Below, in pieces: positions 16,606 through 24,446 of a stretch of 64,000 nt of DNA; the first letter of the stretch is position 1, and the number at the start of each line of letters is the position of its first letter. The stretch spans positions 1,240,001 to 1,304,000 of the forward strand of contig JAWKRG010000002.1 of NCBI GenBank assembly GCA_041389725.1. The letters run 5' to 3'. The position numbers and the translations under genes are program-made. This stretch comes from Polyangiaceae bacterium (GTDB lineage: Bacteria; Myxococcota_A; Polyangia; Polyangiales; Polyangiaceae). The notes beneath the pieces were generated by a model. The model was not told the origin of the DNA and did no database searches. It saw nothing but the letters and a program-made list of their open reading frames with translations.

Positions 16606-17385
16606 ATGGTTGCGCCGGTTCGCCTGGCTTGCCTGGCAGTTGGGATCTTCGCCCTCGCCGCCTGCACGCTCGATGAAGAAGGAGGCGGGGGCAAGTTCAA
16701 CCCCTGGGGCTCCGCGGGCGGCCCCGCTGGTAACGGAGGAGCTACCAGCGGCGGCAGCGGCGGCGCTGTTTCTTTCGGCGGTCAGGCGGGGACACCGACG
16801 AGTGGCGGCAGCGGCGGCGCTGCGGCCGGGCCAGGTAGCGGTGGCGCGAGCGGAGGTGCTGCCGGCAGTGGCGGCACGCCGACAGGCGGAACGACGGGCA
16901 GCGGCGGCACGCCGAGCGGTGGCGCGACCAGCACAGGCGGTTCACCAAGCGGCGGCGTGACGGGCAGCGGCGGCGCTGCAACGGGCGGAACCACGGGTAG
17001 CGGCGGCGCCACGGGCGGTAGCGGAGGGGCGACAGGTGGGACGGGCGGCGTCATCACCACGCCACCCACTTGCTCCAGCTTGTACGGCAGCCAAACCGGC
17101 GTGTTGCAGGTGTGCACTCCCACGGCGACGGAGTGTCGTTTGCAGGTGGACACGGACTCGAACGACGGAGATCCGGGACAGACCTGCGACAAGATCTGCG
17201 CGAACGGGGGCGGGAAATGCCTCGGCATGTACAACGACAGCAGCCCCTGCAACCCGAACTTCAACAACAATCGTGGGTGTAGTGACACGACGACCAGCAC
17301 AGGCGTTTGCTTCTGCACCCTCGGCTGCACTCCCAGCGCCACATGCCCGAGCGGGCAGAGCTGCGTGAACAACGTCTGCAACTGA
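16606..17385 (+). CDS. Gly-rich lipoprotein with Cys-rich C-terminus
   Basis: 259 residues. Signal VRLACLAVGIFALAAC, then about 120 residues of Gly/Ser/Ala/Thr repeats (GSGG, TGGTTGSGGTPSGG) encoded by degenerate 9-15 bp repeats, then a compact domain with roughly ten cysteines (TCSSLYGS...CDKICANGGGKC...CFCTLGC...CPSGQSCVNNVC) likely held by disulphides. The layout, a lipid anchor, a flexible arm and a small disulphide module, is common for myxobacterial surface proteins. Function unknown. It may be a binding or structural surface protein. Confidence 0.75.
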   Translation: MVAPVRLACLAVGIFALAACTLDEEGGGGKFNPWGSAGGPAGNGGATSGGSGGAVSFGGQAGTPTSGGSGGAAAGPGSGGASGGAAGSGGTPTGGTTGSGGTPSGGATSTGGSPSGGVTGSGGAATGGTTGSGGATGGSGGATGGTGGVITTPPTCSSLYGSQTGVLQVCTPTATECRLQVDTDSNDGDPGQTCDKICANGGGKCLGMYNDSSPCNPNFNNNRGCSDTTTSTGVCFCTLGCTPSATCPSGQSCVNNVCN

Positions 17386-17440
17386 GGGCGGGCTCATCGA
17401 TCGTAGGCGAAAGGCTAGCGGCGGTACTTCGCGCAAGGCA

Positions 17441-18271
17441 ATGATCTCCGCCGACGACCTCGAACGTCCTGAGCGCTGGGGGGGCGCGCCCCTGGATGCG
17501 CTGGCGGGGCTGCACTATTCACCTTCGCGCCGCTATCTGCTCGGCGCGCTCGAGAACCCCCACGGCTCAGGCGCCGGCATCTGGGGCGCCTCGGGCAACT
17601 TGATCGCGTTCTTCGTCGACTGTTCCCGCCTCGCCTGGCTTCCTGACGAGTCCGGCTTCTTTCGCGTGAGTCAGCGGCAGCAGAGCCTGCACTTCGAGCT
17701 TTGGAAGTGGCCGGGCTCGCAGCTCCGTGACGGCCTTGCAATGCCCTGTCCAACGGCGAGGGTCGGTGGCTACATGCCGATGGTTGCTGCCAATGGCGCC
17801 TACGCTGCCGTATCGATCTACTCGGGGCAGAGTGAAGCGCGCTACGAGCTGTTCCAGCTCACGCCGCAGCTGTGTCACCTCGGCGGCATGGCGTACCGCC
17901 ATGCCGAGGGCGGCTTCCGGGCCATGGCTTTCTCACCAGACAGTGCCCTGTTCGCGCTCGCATCGAGCGAAGCGCGCTGTTGGTGGGTGGGCGACGACGA
18001 CGCAGACTACGACGTGCCCGCGAAGGGCGGCGAAGTGGAATGGGCGGCGCTCTATTTGCACCGAATCGGCGAAGACTCGCCGCGGCGCTACTCGCTGCGC
18101 ACCCGGGTAGCCCTAGGCTTCCTTCCGACTGAAGCGCTCGCCGACCACCCCTGGGCCCGTGGCCTCCGCTTCGTCGATGCGCAAACGGTGGAGCTGGACC
18201 TGCCGTGGGGCGGATCCGCGCGCGTGAAGCCGGCAGAAAGCGAAGTACTGCTCTTGCCGCCGCCCGCGTGA
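17441..18271 (+). CDS. Hypothetical protein with WD40/beta-propeller-like repeats
   Basis: 276 residues, no signal peptide, no family recognised. The sequence alternates short strands and aromatic positions (LHYSPSRRYLLGAL, LAWLPDESGFFRVS, FRAMAFSPDSALFALASSE) in the manner of degenerate WD40/propeller blades, each with an SP(D)S turn. A cytoplasmic protein-protein interaction role is possible but not shown. It follows a lipoprotein gene by 55 bp on the same strand and could be cotranscribed. Confidence 0.6.
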   Translation: MISADDLERPERWGGAPLDALAGLHYSPSRRYLLGALENPHGSGAGIWGASGNLIAFFVDCSRLAWLPDESGFFRVSQRQQSLHFELWKWPGSQLRDGLAMPCPTARVGGYMPMVAANGAYAAVSIYSGQSEARYELFQLTPQLCHLGGMAYRHAEGGFRAMAFSPDSALFALASSEARCWWVGDDDADYDVPAKGGEVEWAALYLHRIGEDSPRRYSLRTRVALGFLPTEALADHPWARGLRFVDAQTVELDLPWGGSARVKPAESEVLLLPPPA

Positions 18272-18516
18272 GCGTCGCGAGATCACGATCGTGCCCTGCG
18301 GTTCCCGTGCTGCACGGTGACAGCGTCGCCGTCGAGCTACATTGGTTCGATCCGCGCAGCGCCGGGACCATTCCGCACAGCGCCGGGACCATGCCGTTTC
18401 GCTCCGTTCACGCGAGAATCCCGTCAGCTCTCGGCATTCGCTGCGCGCCAGAGTGGTGCACGCACAGAATGTCGACTTCACGCGCGCTGGCATACGCGTT
18501 GCTCAAGTCCGCGAAC

Positions 18517-18915
18517 ATGAGACGGTTCGTCGCGCTAGCGCTGCTAGCGAGTGGGTGCAGTGTGCCCACCAGGCAAGTCCCCACCCGCACGGCGGTCCGC
18601 ATCCGCCTCGCGCTCAACACCGCGGAAGCAAAGGAGTGTCAGCGCGACTGTCAGCCGCAGCGAGCGGTAGGCCCCGAGGCGCTCGCCGTCTGCCTGAAAC
18701 AGTGCGAACTGCCGCTCCAGGTGGATCCCGGAGCCACCTGCACGAACGATGACGTTCCTCCTGCATGGGAGTGCGCGACAGTCGTGGAACGAAGCTCGCG
18801 CACCATACGCGACAGCAGGCGCATCGGGGGCTTCCTGATCGTCGGCGGCGTCGCCTTCGGCCTAGGCGTCGCCGCAAGCAGCTTCGTCGAGCGCAAACGC
18901 AACCCGGTACGCTAG
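18517..18915 (+). CDS. Small lipoprotein with C-terminal membrane helix
   Basis: 132 residues from the ATG at 18517, which gives the lipoprotein signal MRRFVALALLASGC; the same frame is open far upstream but without signal or domain. The mature part holds three Cys pairs (ECQRDCQ, CLKQCE, CTNDD..WEC) and ends with a Gly-rich hydrophobic helix (GGFLIVGGVAFGLGVAASSF) and basic residues. Function unknown. A 19-bp direct repeat (CAGCGCCGGGACCAT) lies upstream at about 18357-18394. The upstream gap 18272-18516 holds no other gene. Confidence 0.6.
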   Translation: MRRFVALALLASGCSVPTRQVPTRTAVRIRLALNTAEAKECQRDCQPQRAVGPEALAVCLKQCELPLQVDPGATCTNDDVPPAWECATVVERSSRTIRDSRRIGGFLIVGGVAFGLGVAASSFVERKRNPVR

Positions 18916-19004
18916 CGTCGAGCGCGTCGCACTTGCGTCCCGCTTCGCTCCCCCGGCGGCGTCGAGCGCGTCGCGCTCTTCGCGCACGTCGCCTTGCGCT
19001 GAGG

Positions 19005-19634
19005 TCAGGGCGCCTGTTCCTCGGCGGGGTCAGGCGCCGTCAGCAGCCGACGCGCGCATCGCCCCAGATAGAGCGCCATCGCGGATTCCGCTTCGGCCTC
19101 GTCGCTCGCGCCGACGAGGGCGCACAGTTCGTCACTGCTGGCGCAGGCGTAGCGCACGCCTGCGAAGACGACCGTCTGCAGATCCAGCGCCAGACGTCGT
19201 CCGCCGATCTCCGCGACGCGCATGAACTGCTTGTGAAACGCCACTTCACCCTGAAGTCGTTGCGCGCTGAGACCACCGCTCAAAGCGGTTCGGGAAAGCT
19301 GCAGTCGCACGAGGGTGCGATGCTTGCGTCCAAAGCGAAAGAACTCGCGCGTCGCATCCTCCAGGACGCGCTCGGGCGACTCGCCCGCCGGCACTCGCTC
19401 CATGTGATGCTTCGCCAACTCGGCCACGCGACGATGGTAGTCGTCGAGGCACGCTTCGAGCAGCTCCTCGCGGTTCTTGAAGTAGTAGGCGATCGTGCCC
19501 ACGCTCAAGCGGCTGACGCGCGCGACGCCTCGCACCGAAAAGCGCTCGAGGGGCTCGGTCTCGAGCAGCTCGCTCGCGGCTTCCAGAATCCGTGTGACGG
19601 TGGCGGCGGAATCTGCGTCCTTTTCTCGGGCCAT
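19005..19634 (-). CDS. TetR/AcrR-family transcriptional regulator
   Basis: 209 residues from the ATG at 19634 (21 more codons are open upstream). The helix-turn-helix region reads RILEAASELLETEPLERFSVRGVARVSRLSVGTIAYYF..REELLEACL, a typical TetR domain, followed by an all-helical effector domain. No target gene is adjacent in the same operon: the divergent neighbour is a MopE-like lipoprotein gene at 19763. A 19-bp inverted repeat lies 14 bp upstream of its start and is a candidate operator. The ligand is unknown. Confidence 0.85.
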   Translation of the reverse strand: MAREKDADSAATVTRILEAASELLETEPLERFSVRGVARVSRLSVGTIAYYFKNREELLEACLDDYHRRVAELAKHHMERVPAGESPERVLEDATREFFRFGRKHRTLVRLQLSRTALSGGLSAQRLQGEVAFHKQFMRVAEIGGRRLALDLQTVVFAGVRYACASSDELCALVGASDEAEAESAMALYLGRCARRLLTAPDPAEEQAP

Positions 19635-19647
19635 CGTCGCAGAGCTT

Positions 19648-19666
19648 ACGCCAGGAGCCCTGGCGT
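19648..19666. promoter_or_regulatory. Inverted repeat, candidate TetR operator
   Basis: ACGCCAGG-AGC-CCTGGCGT, perfect 8-bp arms with a 3-bp centre, placed 14 bp upstream of the tetR start at 19634 and 97 bp upstream of the divergent lipoprotein start at 19763. Autoregulation and possible control of the lipoprotein gene are inferred from position. Confidence 0.5.
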
Positions 19667-19762
19667 CGAACACCGTTCGATATTGCCAGGAGCGCATCGT
19701 GACGCCATCGCTACGCTAGGGGTCGAGCGGTCACGTCGACCGACACTTGCTCAGGAGATCGC

Positions 19763-20515
19763 ATGCGGACCATCATTGCTTGTGCGGCGCTCGCAGCGCT
19801 ATTCGTGGCCTGCGGGAGTGACGACGACTCGACTGCACGGGGGCGCCCCCTGCCGGAGACCGGAGGCAGCGCAGGCACTGGGGGCAGCGCGGGCACTGCA
19901 GGCGGTGATTTTCCCGATGGCTCTGTGGACGCCAGCGGCGGCAGTGACAGCGGAGGCGGAGCGGGCGTAGCCAACGCAGGCGCCGCGGGCGCTGCAGGCA
20001 ACGCGGGCGCCGGAGGCAGCGCGGGCGTTGGCGGCAACAGCAGCGGCGGCAGCGGCGGAACGGGCGCGTGCCCCGGCGGCGGTCCTCCGGCCACTTACTA
20101 TCGGGACTGCGATGGCGACGGCTTCGCACCCGCGGGTGCGGCGCCGATCGTTTCGTGCCAACCGGTGACCAGCGTCAGCTGTGGTGCTGGAAAGTTCGGG
20201 GGCACGACCTTGAAGGCGCCTAGCGCTGGCAGCACGGACTGCCAAGACGACAACGCCAAGGCGTTTCCGGGACAGACCGCGTACCAGACCCAATCCGACC
20301 CCAAGATCGGCTTCGACTACAACTGCGACGGCAAGGAAACGAAGGAGTCGGTCAAGCTCTACACCTGCTTCACTCCCGCATTGAAGTGCTTGGCGGCACC
20401 CGGCTGGAAGAGTGCGACAGTGCCCGCGTGCGGCGACCTCGGCGACTGGGTCACGAGCTGCACCGATCTGTGCGTCAATGCACTGACCAGCCCCGTCCCA
20501 CAACGCTGTCGCTGA
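19763..20515 (+). CDS. Lipoprotein with MopE-like putative metal-binding motifs
   Basis: 250 residues with a good ribosome site (AGGAG) nine bases upstream. Signal TIIACAALAALFVAC, then a Gly/Ala/Ser-rich linker to residue 110. The C-terminal part has the MopE-type pattern: YYRDCDGDGFAP...DCQDDNAKAFPGQ...FDYNCDGK, a disulphide-linked Asp-rich motif often presumed to bind metal (MopE binds copper in methanotrophs; here the role is unknown). A final Cys-rich tail follows (CFTPALKC..CGDLGDWVTSCTDLC). Surface location is expected. It is divergent from a tetR gene with a candidate operator between them. Confidence 0.75.
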   Translation: MRTIIACAALAALFVACGSDDDSTARGRPLPETGGSAGTGGSAGTAGGDFPDGSVDASGGSDSGGGAGVANAGAAGAAGNAGAGGSAGVGGNSSGGSGGTGACPGGGPPATYYRDCDGDGFAPAGAAPIVSCQPVTSVSCGAGKFGGTTLKAPSAGSTDCQDDNAKAFPGQTAYQTQSDPKIGFDYNCDGKETKESVKLYTCFTPALKCLAAPGWKSATVPACGDLGDWVTSCTDLCVNALTSPVPQRCR

Positions 20516-20557
20516 GCGCGGCCCACGCTGGCGCAGAAGGCAGGCCGCGCGGTCGGC

Positions 20558-20644
20558 GAGCGCTGGCGCGCCTTTGCTGAGCGCAGACCGTCGCACCATC
20601 CCGCGAGCGCAGACCATCGCGGCATCGCTGAGCGCTGGCGCGCC
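20558..20644. repeat. Imperfect direct repeats
   Basis: GAGCGCTGGCGCGCC occurs at 20558 and 20630, and GAGCGCAGACC with TCGC at about 20580 and 20605. They fill the middle of the gene-free stretch 20516-20812. Otherwise nothing is seen there. Confidence 0.6.
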
Positions 20645-20812
20645 GGTTCAGCGACCTCGGGCCCCGAGCGGCAGGGCGAAGGGCCGATGACGTCTGAGAC
20701 GCCACACCCACAAAAAACCAAAGCCCGACCCGGCGGAGCTGAAACCACGAAGAGCTGCGCAGCGGTGGGCTTTCAGCCACGCCACCGGAGGGCTTTGCTA
20801 TCATCCCGCGCC

Positions 20813-22573
20813 ATGCACGTAGGGTTGGTGACGGCGCCGGGACTGCTGGGCCAGTTCGTGATGCGCGCGATCGAGCCCGCGGGGCATCGCTTGTCCGTGG
20901 CGCCAGACCTCGATGCGTTGATGGACCAGGCCGACGACGCATTGCAGGTCGTGCTCTTCGCGCCGGTGGTGGATGGCCTGCCCGCGGCCCAGGTGCTGCA
21001 ACAAGCGCAAGGCGACGGCACTGCCCCCGAGCGCGCGGTGTATCTCGGCCTCGACGTGGCGAGTTGTGAAGAAGCGCGCCGCGCGGGGTTTCTGCAAGCG
21101 ATCCAACTGCCCTTTCAAGCGCAAGAACTGCTGCGCGTCATCGAAGCTTCGGCCGAGGGCAAACTCACGGTGCTGCTGGTCGACGACAGCGATCTGATCC
21201 ACAAGCACACCGTGCCGATGCTCACGGAAGCGGGCTATCGCGTGGAGGAAGCCTGGAACGGCAAGCAAGCGCTGGAGATGATCGAGAAAGCGCGTCCCGA
21301 CCTGGTGCTCTCGGACGTCGAGATGCCGGAGATGGACGGTTTCACCCTGTGTCGCACGCTCAAGGAGAGCGAAGCGCTGTCCAGCATTCCGGTGGTGATC
21401 TGCTCCTCCCTGGGCGAGGCCGCGGATCTGGAGAAGGGCTTCGACGCGGGCGCCGACGACTACTTGGTGAAGCCCGTGGTGCCCGAGGAGCTCGTGAGCC
21501 GCCTCCACGCGCTACTCGCCACGCGCATGATCAGCGCGCGCGAGCACATTCTGGTGGTGGACGACTCGGCCGCGGTGCGCCACTTGGTCGCGGATTGCCT
21601 GCGACGACAGGGTTTTCGCATCGAGACCGCGGTGGACGGCCAAGACGGTCTGGACAAGGCGCAGGGCGAAGTCCCCGACCTGGTGCTGACGGACTACGAC
21701 ATGCCGCGCATGACGGGCTTTCAGTTCGTGCATGCCTTGCGACGCGACGAAAGCACCCGCGACGTGCCGATCGTGATGCTCACGGCGCGGGAGAGCAAAC
21801 GCGACCAAGCGCAGATGCGTGCCGCGGGGCTGACGAGCTACCTGGTAAAGCCTTTCTCGACGGACAAGTGCATCGCGATCGTGGAGCGTGTGCTCGCCGA
21901 GTCGCGCTTGTCTCGCTACAAAGAAGCGAGCCGTCTCTACATCAGCGAGGGCGCCGTGCGCGCAGCGGAGGCGCTGAGTCTGAGTGGCGTAAAGGGCGAG
22001 GTTCGAGCCAAAGAAGTCGATGCCACGCTGCTCTTCTCCGACATCTCGGGCTTCACCAGCATGAGTTCGCGCATGAGTCCACAAGACGTGGTGGCGATCC
22101 TGAACGAGTCCTTCGACGCATTGTGCATCGTGATTCGGGATCAGGGCGGGGACATCGACAAGTTCATCGGCGACGCGATCATGGCGGTGTTCGAAGATCG
22201 CCCCGACTTCGACGAGCCCCACGCGCTTCGCGCGGCGCGGGCGGCCTGGGGCATGCAGCAGGCGCTGACCGCGTTCAATGCCAAGCGAGAAAAGCCTTTG
22301 GTGATGCGCATTGGGCTCAATGCGGGCCCCGTGGTGCGTGGCGACATCGGCTCGCGCTTCGTACGTCGCGACTACACTTGCATTGGCGACGTGGTCAACC
22401 GAGCCCAACGCCACGAGTCGAAGGCGCCCCTGGGCGGCGTGCTGATGAGCATGAGCGTGTACGAGCGCGTGAAGGATCTGGTGCTGGCCGAAGAGATGAC
22501 CGGGCTGACCTTCAAGGGAATCGACGAGCCTCAGAGTGCGTTCGTGCTAAAGGGGTTTGTCGAATCGTCATGA
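20813..22573 (+). CDS. Two-receiver response regulator with class III adenylate/guanylate cyclase
   Basis: 586 residues from ATG 20813. Residues 1-115 are a degenerate receiver-like fold without phosphoacceptor. REC1 (about 116-235) has VDDSD, the phosphoacceptor in LVLSDVEMPEMDG and the Lys in DYLVKP. REC2 (about 244-365) has VVDDSA, LVLTDYDMPRMTG and YLVKPFS. The cyclase domain (about 400-575) has the first metal Asp in LFSDISGFTSM, Lys/Asp in DKFIGDAIMAVF and the DYTCIGDVVNRAQR block with transition-state Asn and Arg, so it should be active. It is cytoplasmic and converts phosphorylation signals to cyclic nucleotide. The next gene's ATG overlaps its stop (ATGA), and cheB lies downstream. 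Confidence 0.9.
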   Translation: MHVGLVTAPGLLGQFVMRAIEPAGHRLSVAPDLDALMDQADDALQVVLFAPVVDGLPAAQVLQQAQGDGTAPERAVYLGLDVASCEEARRAGFLQAIQLPFQAQELLRVIEASAEGKLTVLLVDDSDLIHKHTVPMLTEAGYRVEEAWNGKQALEMIEKARPDLVLSDVEMPEMDGFTLCRTLKESEALSSIPVVICSSLGEAADLEKGFDAGADDYLVKPVVPEELVSRLHALLATRMISAREHILVVDDSAAVRHLVADCLRRQGFRIETAVDGQDGLDKAQGEVPDLVLTDYDMPRMTGFQFVHALRRDESTRDVPIVMLTARESKRDQAQMRAAGLTSYLVKPFSTDKCIAIVERVLAESRLSRYKEASRLYISEGAVRAAEALSLSGVKGEVRAKEVDATLLFSDISGFTSMSSRMSPQDVVAILNESFDALCIVIRDQGGDIDKFIGDAIMAVFEDRPDFDEPHALRAARAAWGMQQALTAFNAKREKPLVMRIGLNAGPVVRGDIGSRFVRRDYTCIGDVVNRAQRHESKAPLGGVLMSMSVYERVKDLVLAEEMTGLTFKGIDEPQSAFVLKGFVESS

Positions 22574-23166
22574 AGTGGAATCTCACGAATTTTCGCCGAC
22601 GCTCGCTGCTGGTGCTTGCTGCCGGGGGGCTCGTCGCCGCCATCGCCAGCGTGCCGCGCGCGGCCGATGCAGATCCGTCCAAGGCCAGCCGCTACCCCTA
22701 CGATCCCGTGTGTGATTGGGGGCGAGTGTCGAACGGCAAAGGCATGCTGGTGCGTTGTCTGAGCCAAGCCGAAGCCGCATCCCTGGCCAGCGGGGCCGCG
22801 CCAACGCCCACGGCGAGCGCGAGTGCGACGCCGAGTAGCAGCACGCCGCTCAAGGCCGACGTCGTGGGAGTCACCGCCGACGAAGGGGATCTGCCCGGCG
22901 CGCAGAAGAAGCTGCGCGAAGCGAACGCGAAGTACGCCGAATGCGTCGAGAAGGAGGGCGGACTGAGCGCCACGCGGGGAGAAGTCCACGTGCGCTTCTT
23001 GGTGCGTGCACGCGGACGCGCCGAGGGCGTGAGCGTAGCCAAGCGTGTCGGGGTCAGCGAATCCGCCGCGCGCTGCGTTGCCCACGTGGTGGATCGGCGC
23101 TGGGTGGGCACGCCAGCAGCGCCCATCGTCGGCGGCACCGCAGTCATTCGCTTGGAAAAGCGCTAG
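22570..23166 (+). CDS. Exported protein with AgmX/TonB-C-like tail
   Basis: 198 residues; the ATG overlaps the cyclase stop, so the two are translationally coupled. A signal peptide (RRSLLVLAAGGLVAAIASVPRAADA) is followed by a conserved-looking 45-residue block with YPYDPVCDWGRVS and one Cys pair, a Thr/Ala/Ser-rich linker (residues about 77-95) and a C-terminal module with YAECVEKEGG...VHVRFLVRARGRAEGVSVAKRVGVSESAARCVAHVVDRRWVG. The tail resembles the AgmX/PglI or TonB-C type, where two Cys enclose a beta-alpha-beta unit. A periplasmic or envelope role is likely; the coupling to a cyclase is unexplained. Confidence 0.7.
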   Translation: MKWNLTNFRRRSLLVLAAGGLVAAIASVPRAADADPSKASRYPYDPVCDWGRVSNGKGMLVRCLSQAEAASLASGAAPTPTASASATPSSSTPLKADVVGVTADEGDLPGAQKKLREANAKYAECVEKEGGLSATRGEVHVRFLVRARGRAEGVSVAKRVGVSESAARCVAHVVDRRWVGTPAAPIVGGTAVIRLEKR

Positions 23167-23391
23167 GATCGTCTCGAGCCGTCTCGGCAAGATCAGATCC
23201 CGAAGACAACTTGCGGGCAAGACCCACGGAAACAGCGGCGAGGCCGGCGCATGCTGCGTTGGCGGACGCGAGTGACGCAAGGACTTCTGGCAAGTCACTG
23301 CTCGAGGTGGAGCCTCCCGAAACTCCGCGAAGCCCCGGCGCGGGTGCTTTGAGGTGGCTGTCCATCGCCGGTTTCGGAGTAGAGTGCCTAG

Positions 23392-24444
23392 GTGCCCGTT
23401 CGCGTTCTGGTCGTCGATGACTCTGCCTTCATGCGTGGGGCGATCGCGCGCGTGCTCTCCAGTGACGATCGCTTCGAAGTAGTGGGCCAAGCCTCCGACG
23501 GGACGAGCGCGGTGCAAATGGCGCGGGACGTCACGCCCGACGTCATCACCATGGACTTCAACATGCCCGGCATGAACGGCGCCGAGGCAACCCGGGCGAT
23601 CTTGGCGGAGCGTGGCGTACCGATCGTGATGCTCTCGGCCCACACGCGCCAGGGCGCCACGGCAACGGTGGAAGCACTGGCGGCGGGCGCCGTCGATTTC
23701 GTCGAGAAGCCCGATGGCGAAGTCAGTGCGAATCTGAGCGGCATTCGCGATGCGCTGATCGACAAGCTGCTACAGGCGTCCGGGGCCAACGTGCGCGGCG
23801 GTCCCGCACCTTCCATGCCGATGTCCGAGCCGACGTCCTCGCGCCGCAAAGCTCGCGCGGCGGCTCGCCCCATTCCCGCGGGGCAACGATTGGTCGTGAT
23901 TGCCAGCAGCACCGGCGGCCCCGCAGCGCTGGTGAACGTGCTGCCGAGCTTGGGCTTGGACGCCAAGGCGAGCTTGATCATCGTGCAACACATGTCCGCG
24001 GGCTTCACCGAGGCGTTGGCTGCGCAGCTGTCCGAGCGCGCGGCATTCCCAGTGAAGGAAGCCAGGGGCGGCGAAGAACTCGCACCGGGCAGCGCCTTCG
24101 TGGCTCAGGGCGGCGCGCACTTGGTGGTGGAGCGCGGCGCGCGGCTGTCGCTCTCTACGGATCCGCCAGTGCATGGCGTGCGCCCGGCCGCAGACGTCAC
24201 GCTGAAGAGCGCAGCGCAAGTGTTCGGGGCGCGAGCCATTGGCGTGGTCTTGACCGGCATGGGTCGCGATGGCGCCATGGGCCTGGCGGCGATCAAAGCG
24301 GCGGGAGGTCGCACCGTGGCGCAAGACAAGGACTCTTCCACGGTGTACGGCATGCCCCGAGCCGCCGTGGAGCTGGGCGTAGTCGACGAAGTAGTGCCGC
24401 TGGGACGAGTCGGACGCGTCGTCAGCCGCTTGGTGACGGACTAG
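23392..24444 (+). CDS. cheB: Chemotaxis response regulator protein-glutamate methylesterase
   Basis: 350 residues, GTG start. Receiver domain 1-120 with VVDDSAFMR, phosphoacceptor in VITMDFNMPGMNG and Lys in FVEKP. After an Ala/Arg/Pro-rich linker the methylesterase domain follows (about 160-345) with the Ser-His-Asp triad in ASSTGGPA, VQHMSAGF and LTGMGRDGAMGL. CheB demethylates or deamidates chemoreceptors on phosphorylation by CheA. No cheR, cheA or mcp gene lies near, so it may serve one of several chemosensory systems, as is usual in myxobacteria. The next gene starts 2 bp after its stop. The preceding 225 bp (23167-23391) show no gene. Confidence 0.95.
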   Translation: MPVRVLVVDDSAFMRGAIARVLSSDDRFEVVGQASDGTSAVQMARDVTPDVITMDFNMPGMNGAEATRAILAERGVPIVMLSAHTRQGATATVEALAAGAVDFVEKPDGEVSANLSGIRDALIDKLLQASGANVRGGPAPSMPMSEPTSSRRKARAAARPIPAGQRLVVIASSTGGPAALVNVLPSLGLDAKASLIIVQHMSAGFTEALAAQLSERAAFPVKEARGGEELAPGSAFVAQGGAHLVVERGARLSLSTDPPVHGVRPAADVTLKSAAQVFGARAIGVVLTGMGRDGAMGLAAIKAAGGRTVAQDKDSSTVYGMPRAAVELGVVDEVVPLGRVGRVVSRLVTD

Positions 24445-24446
24445 CG

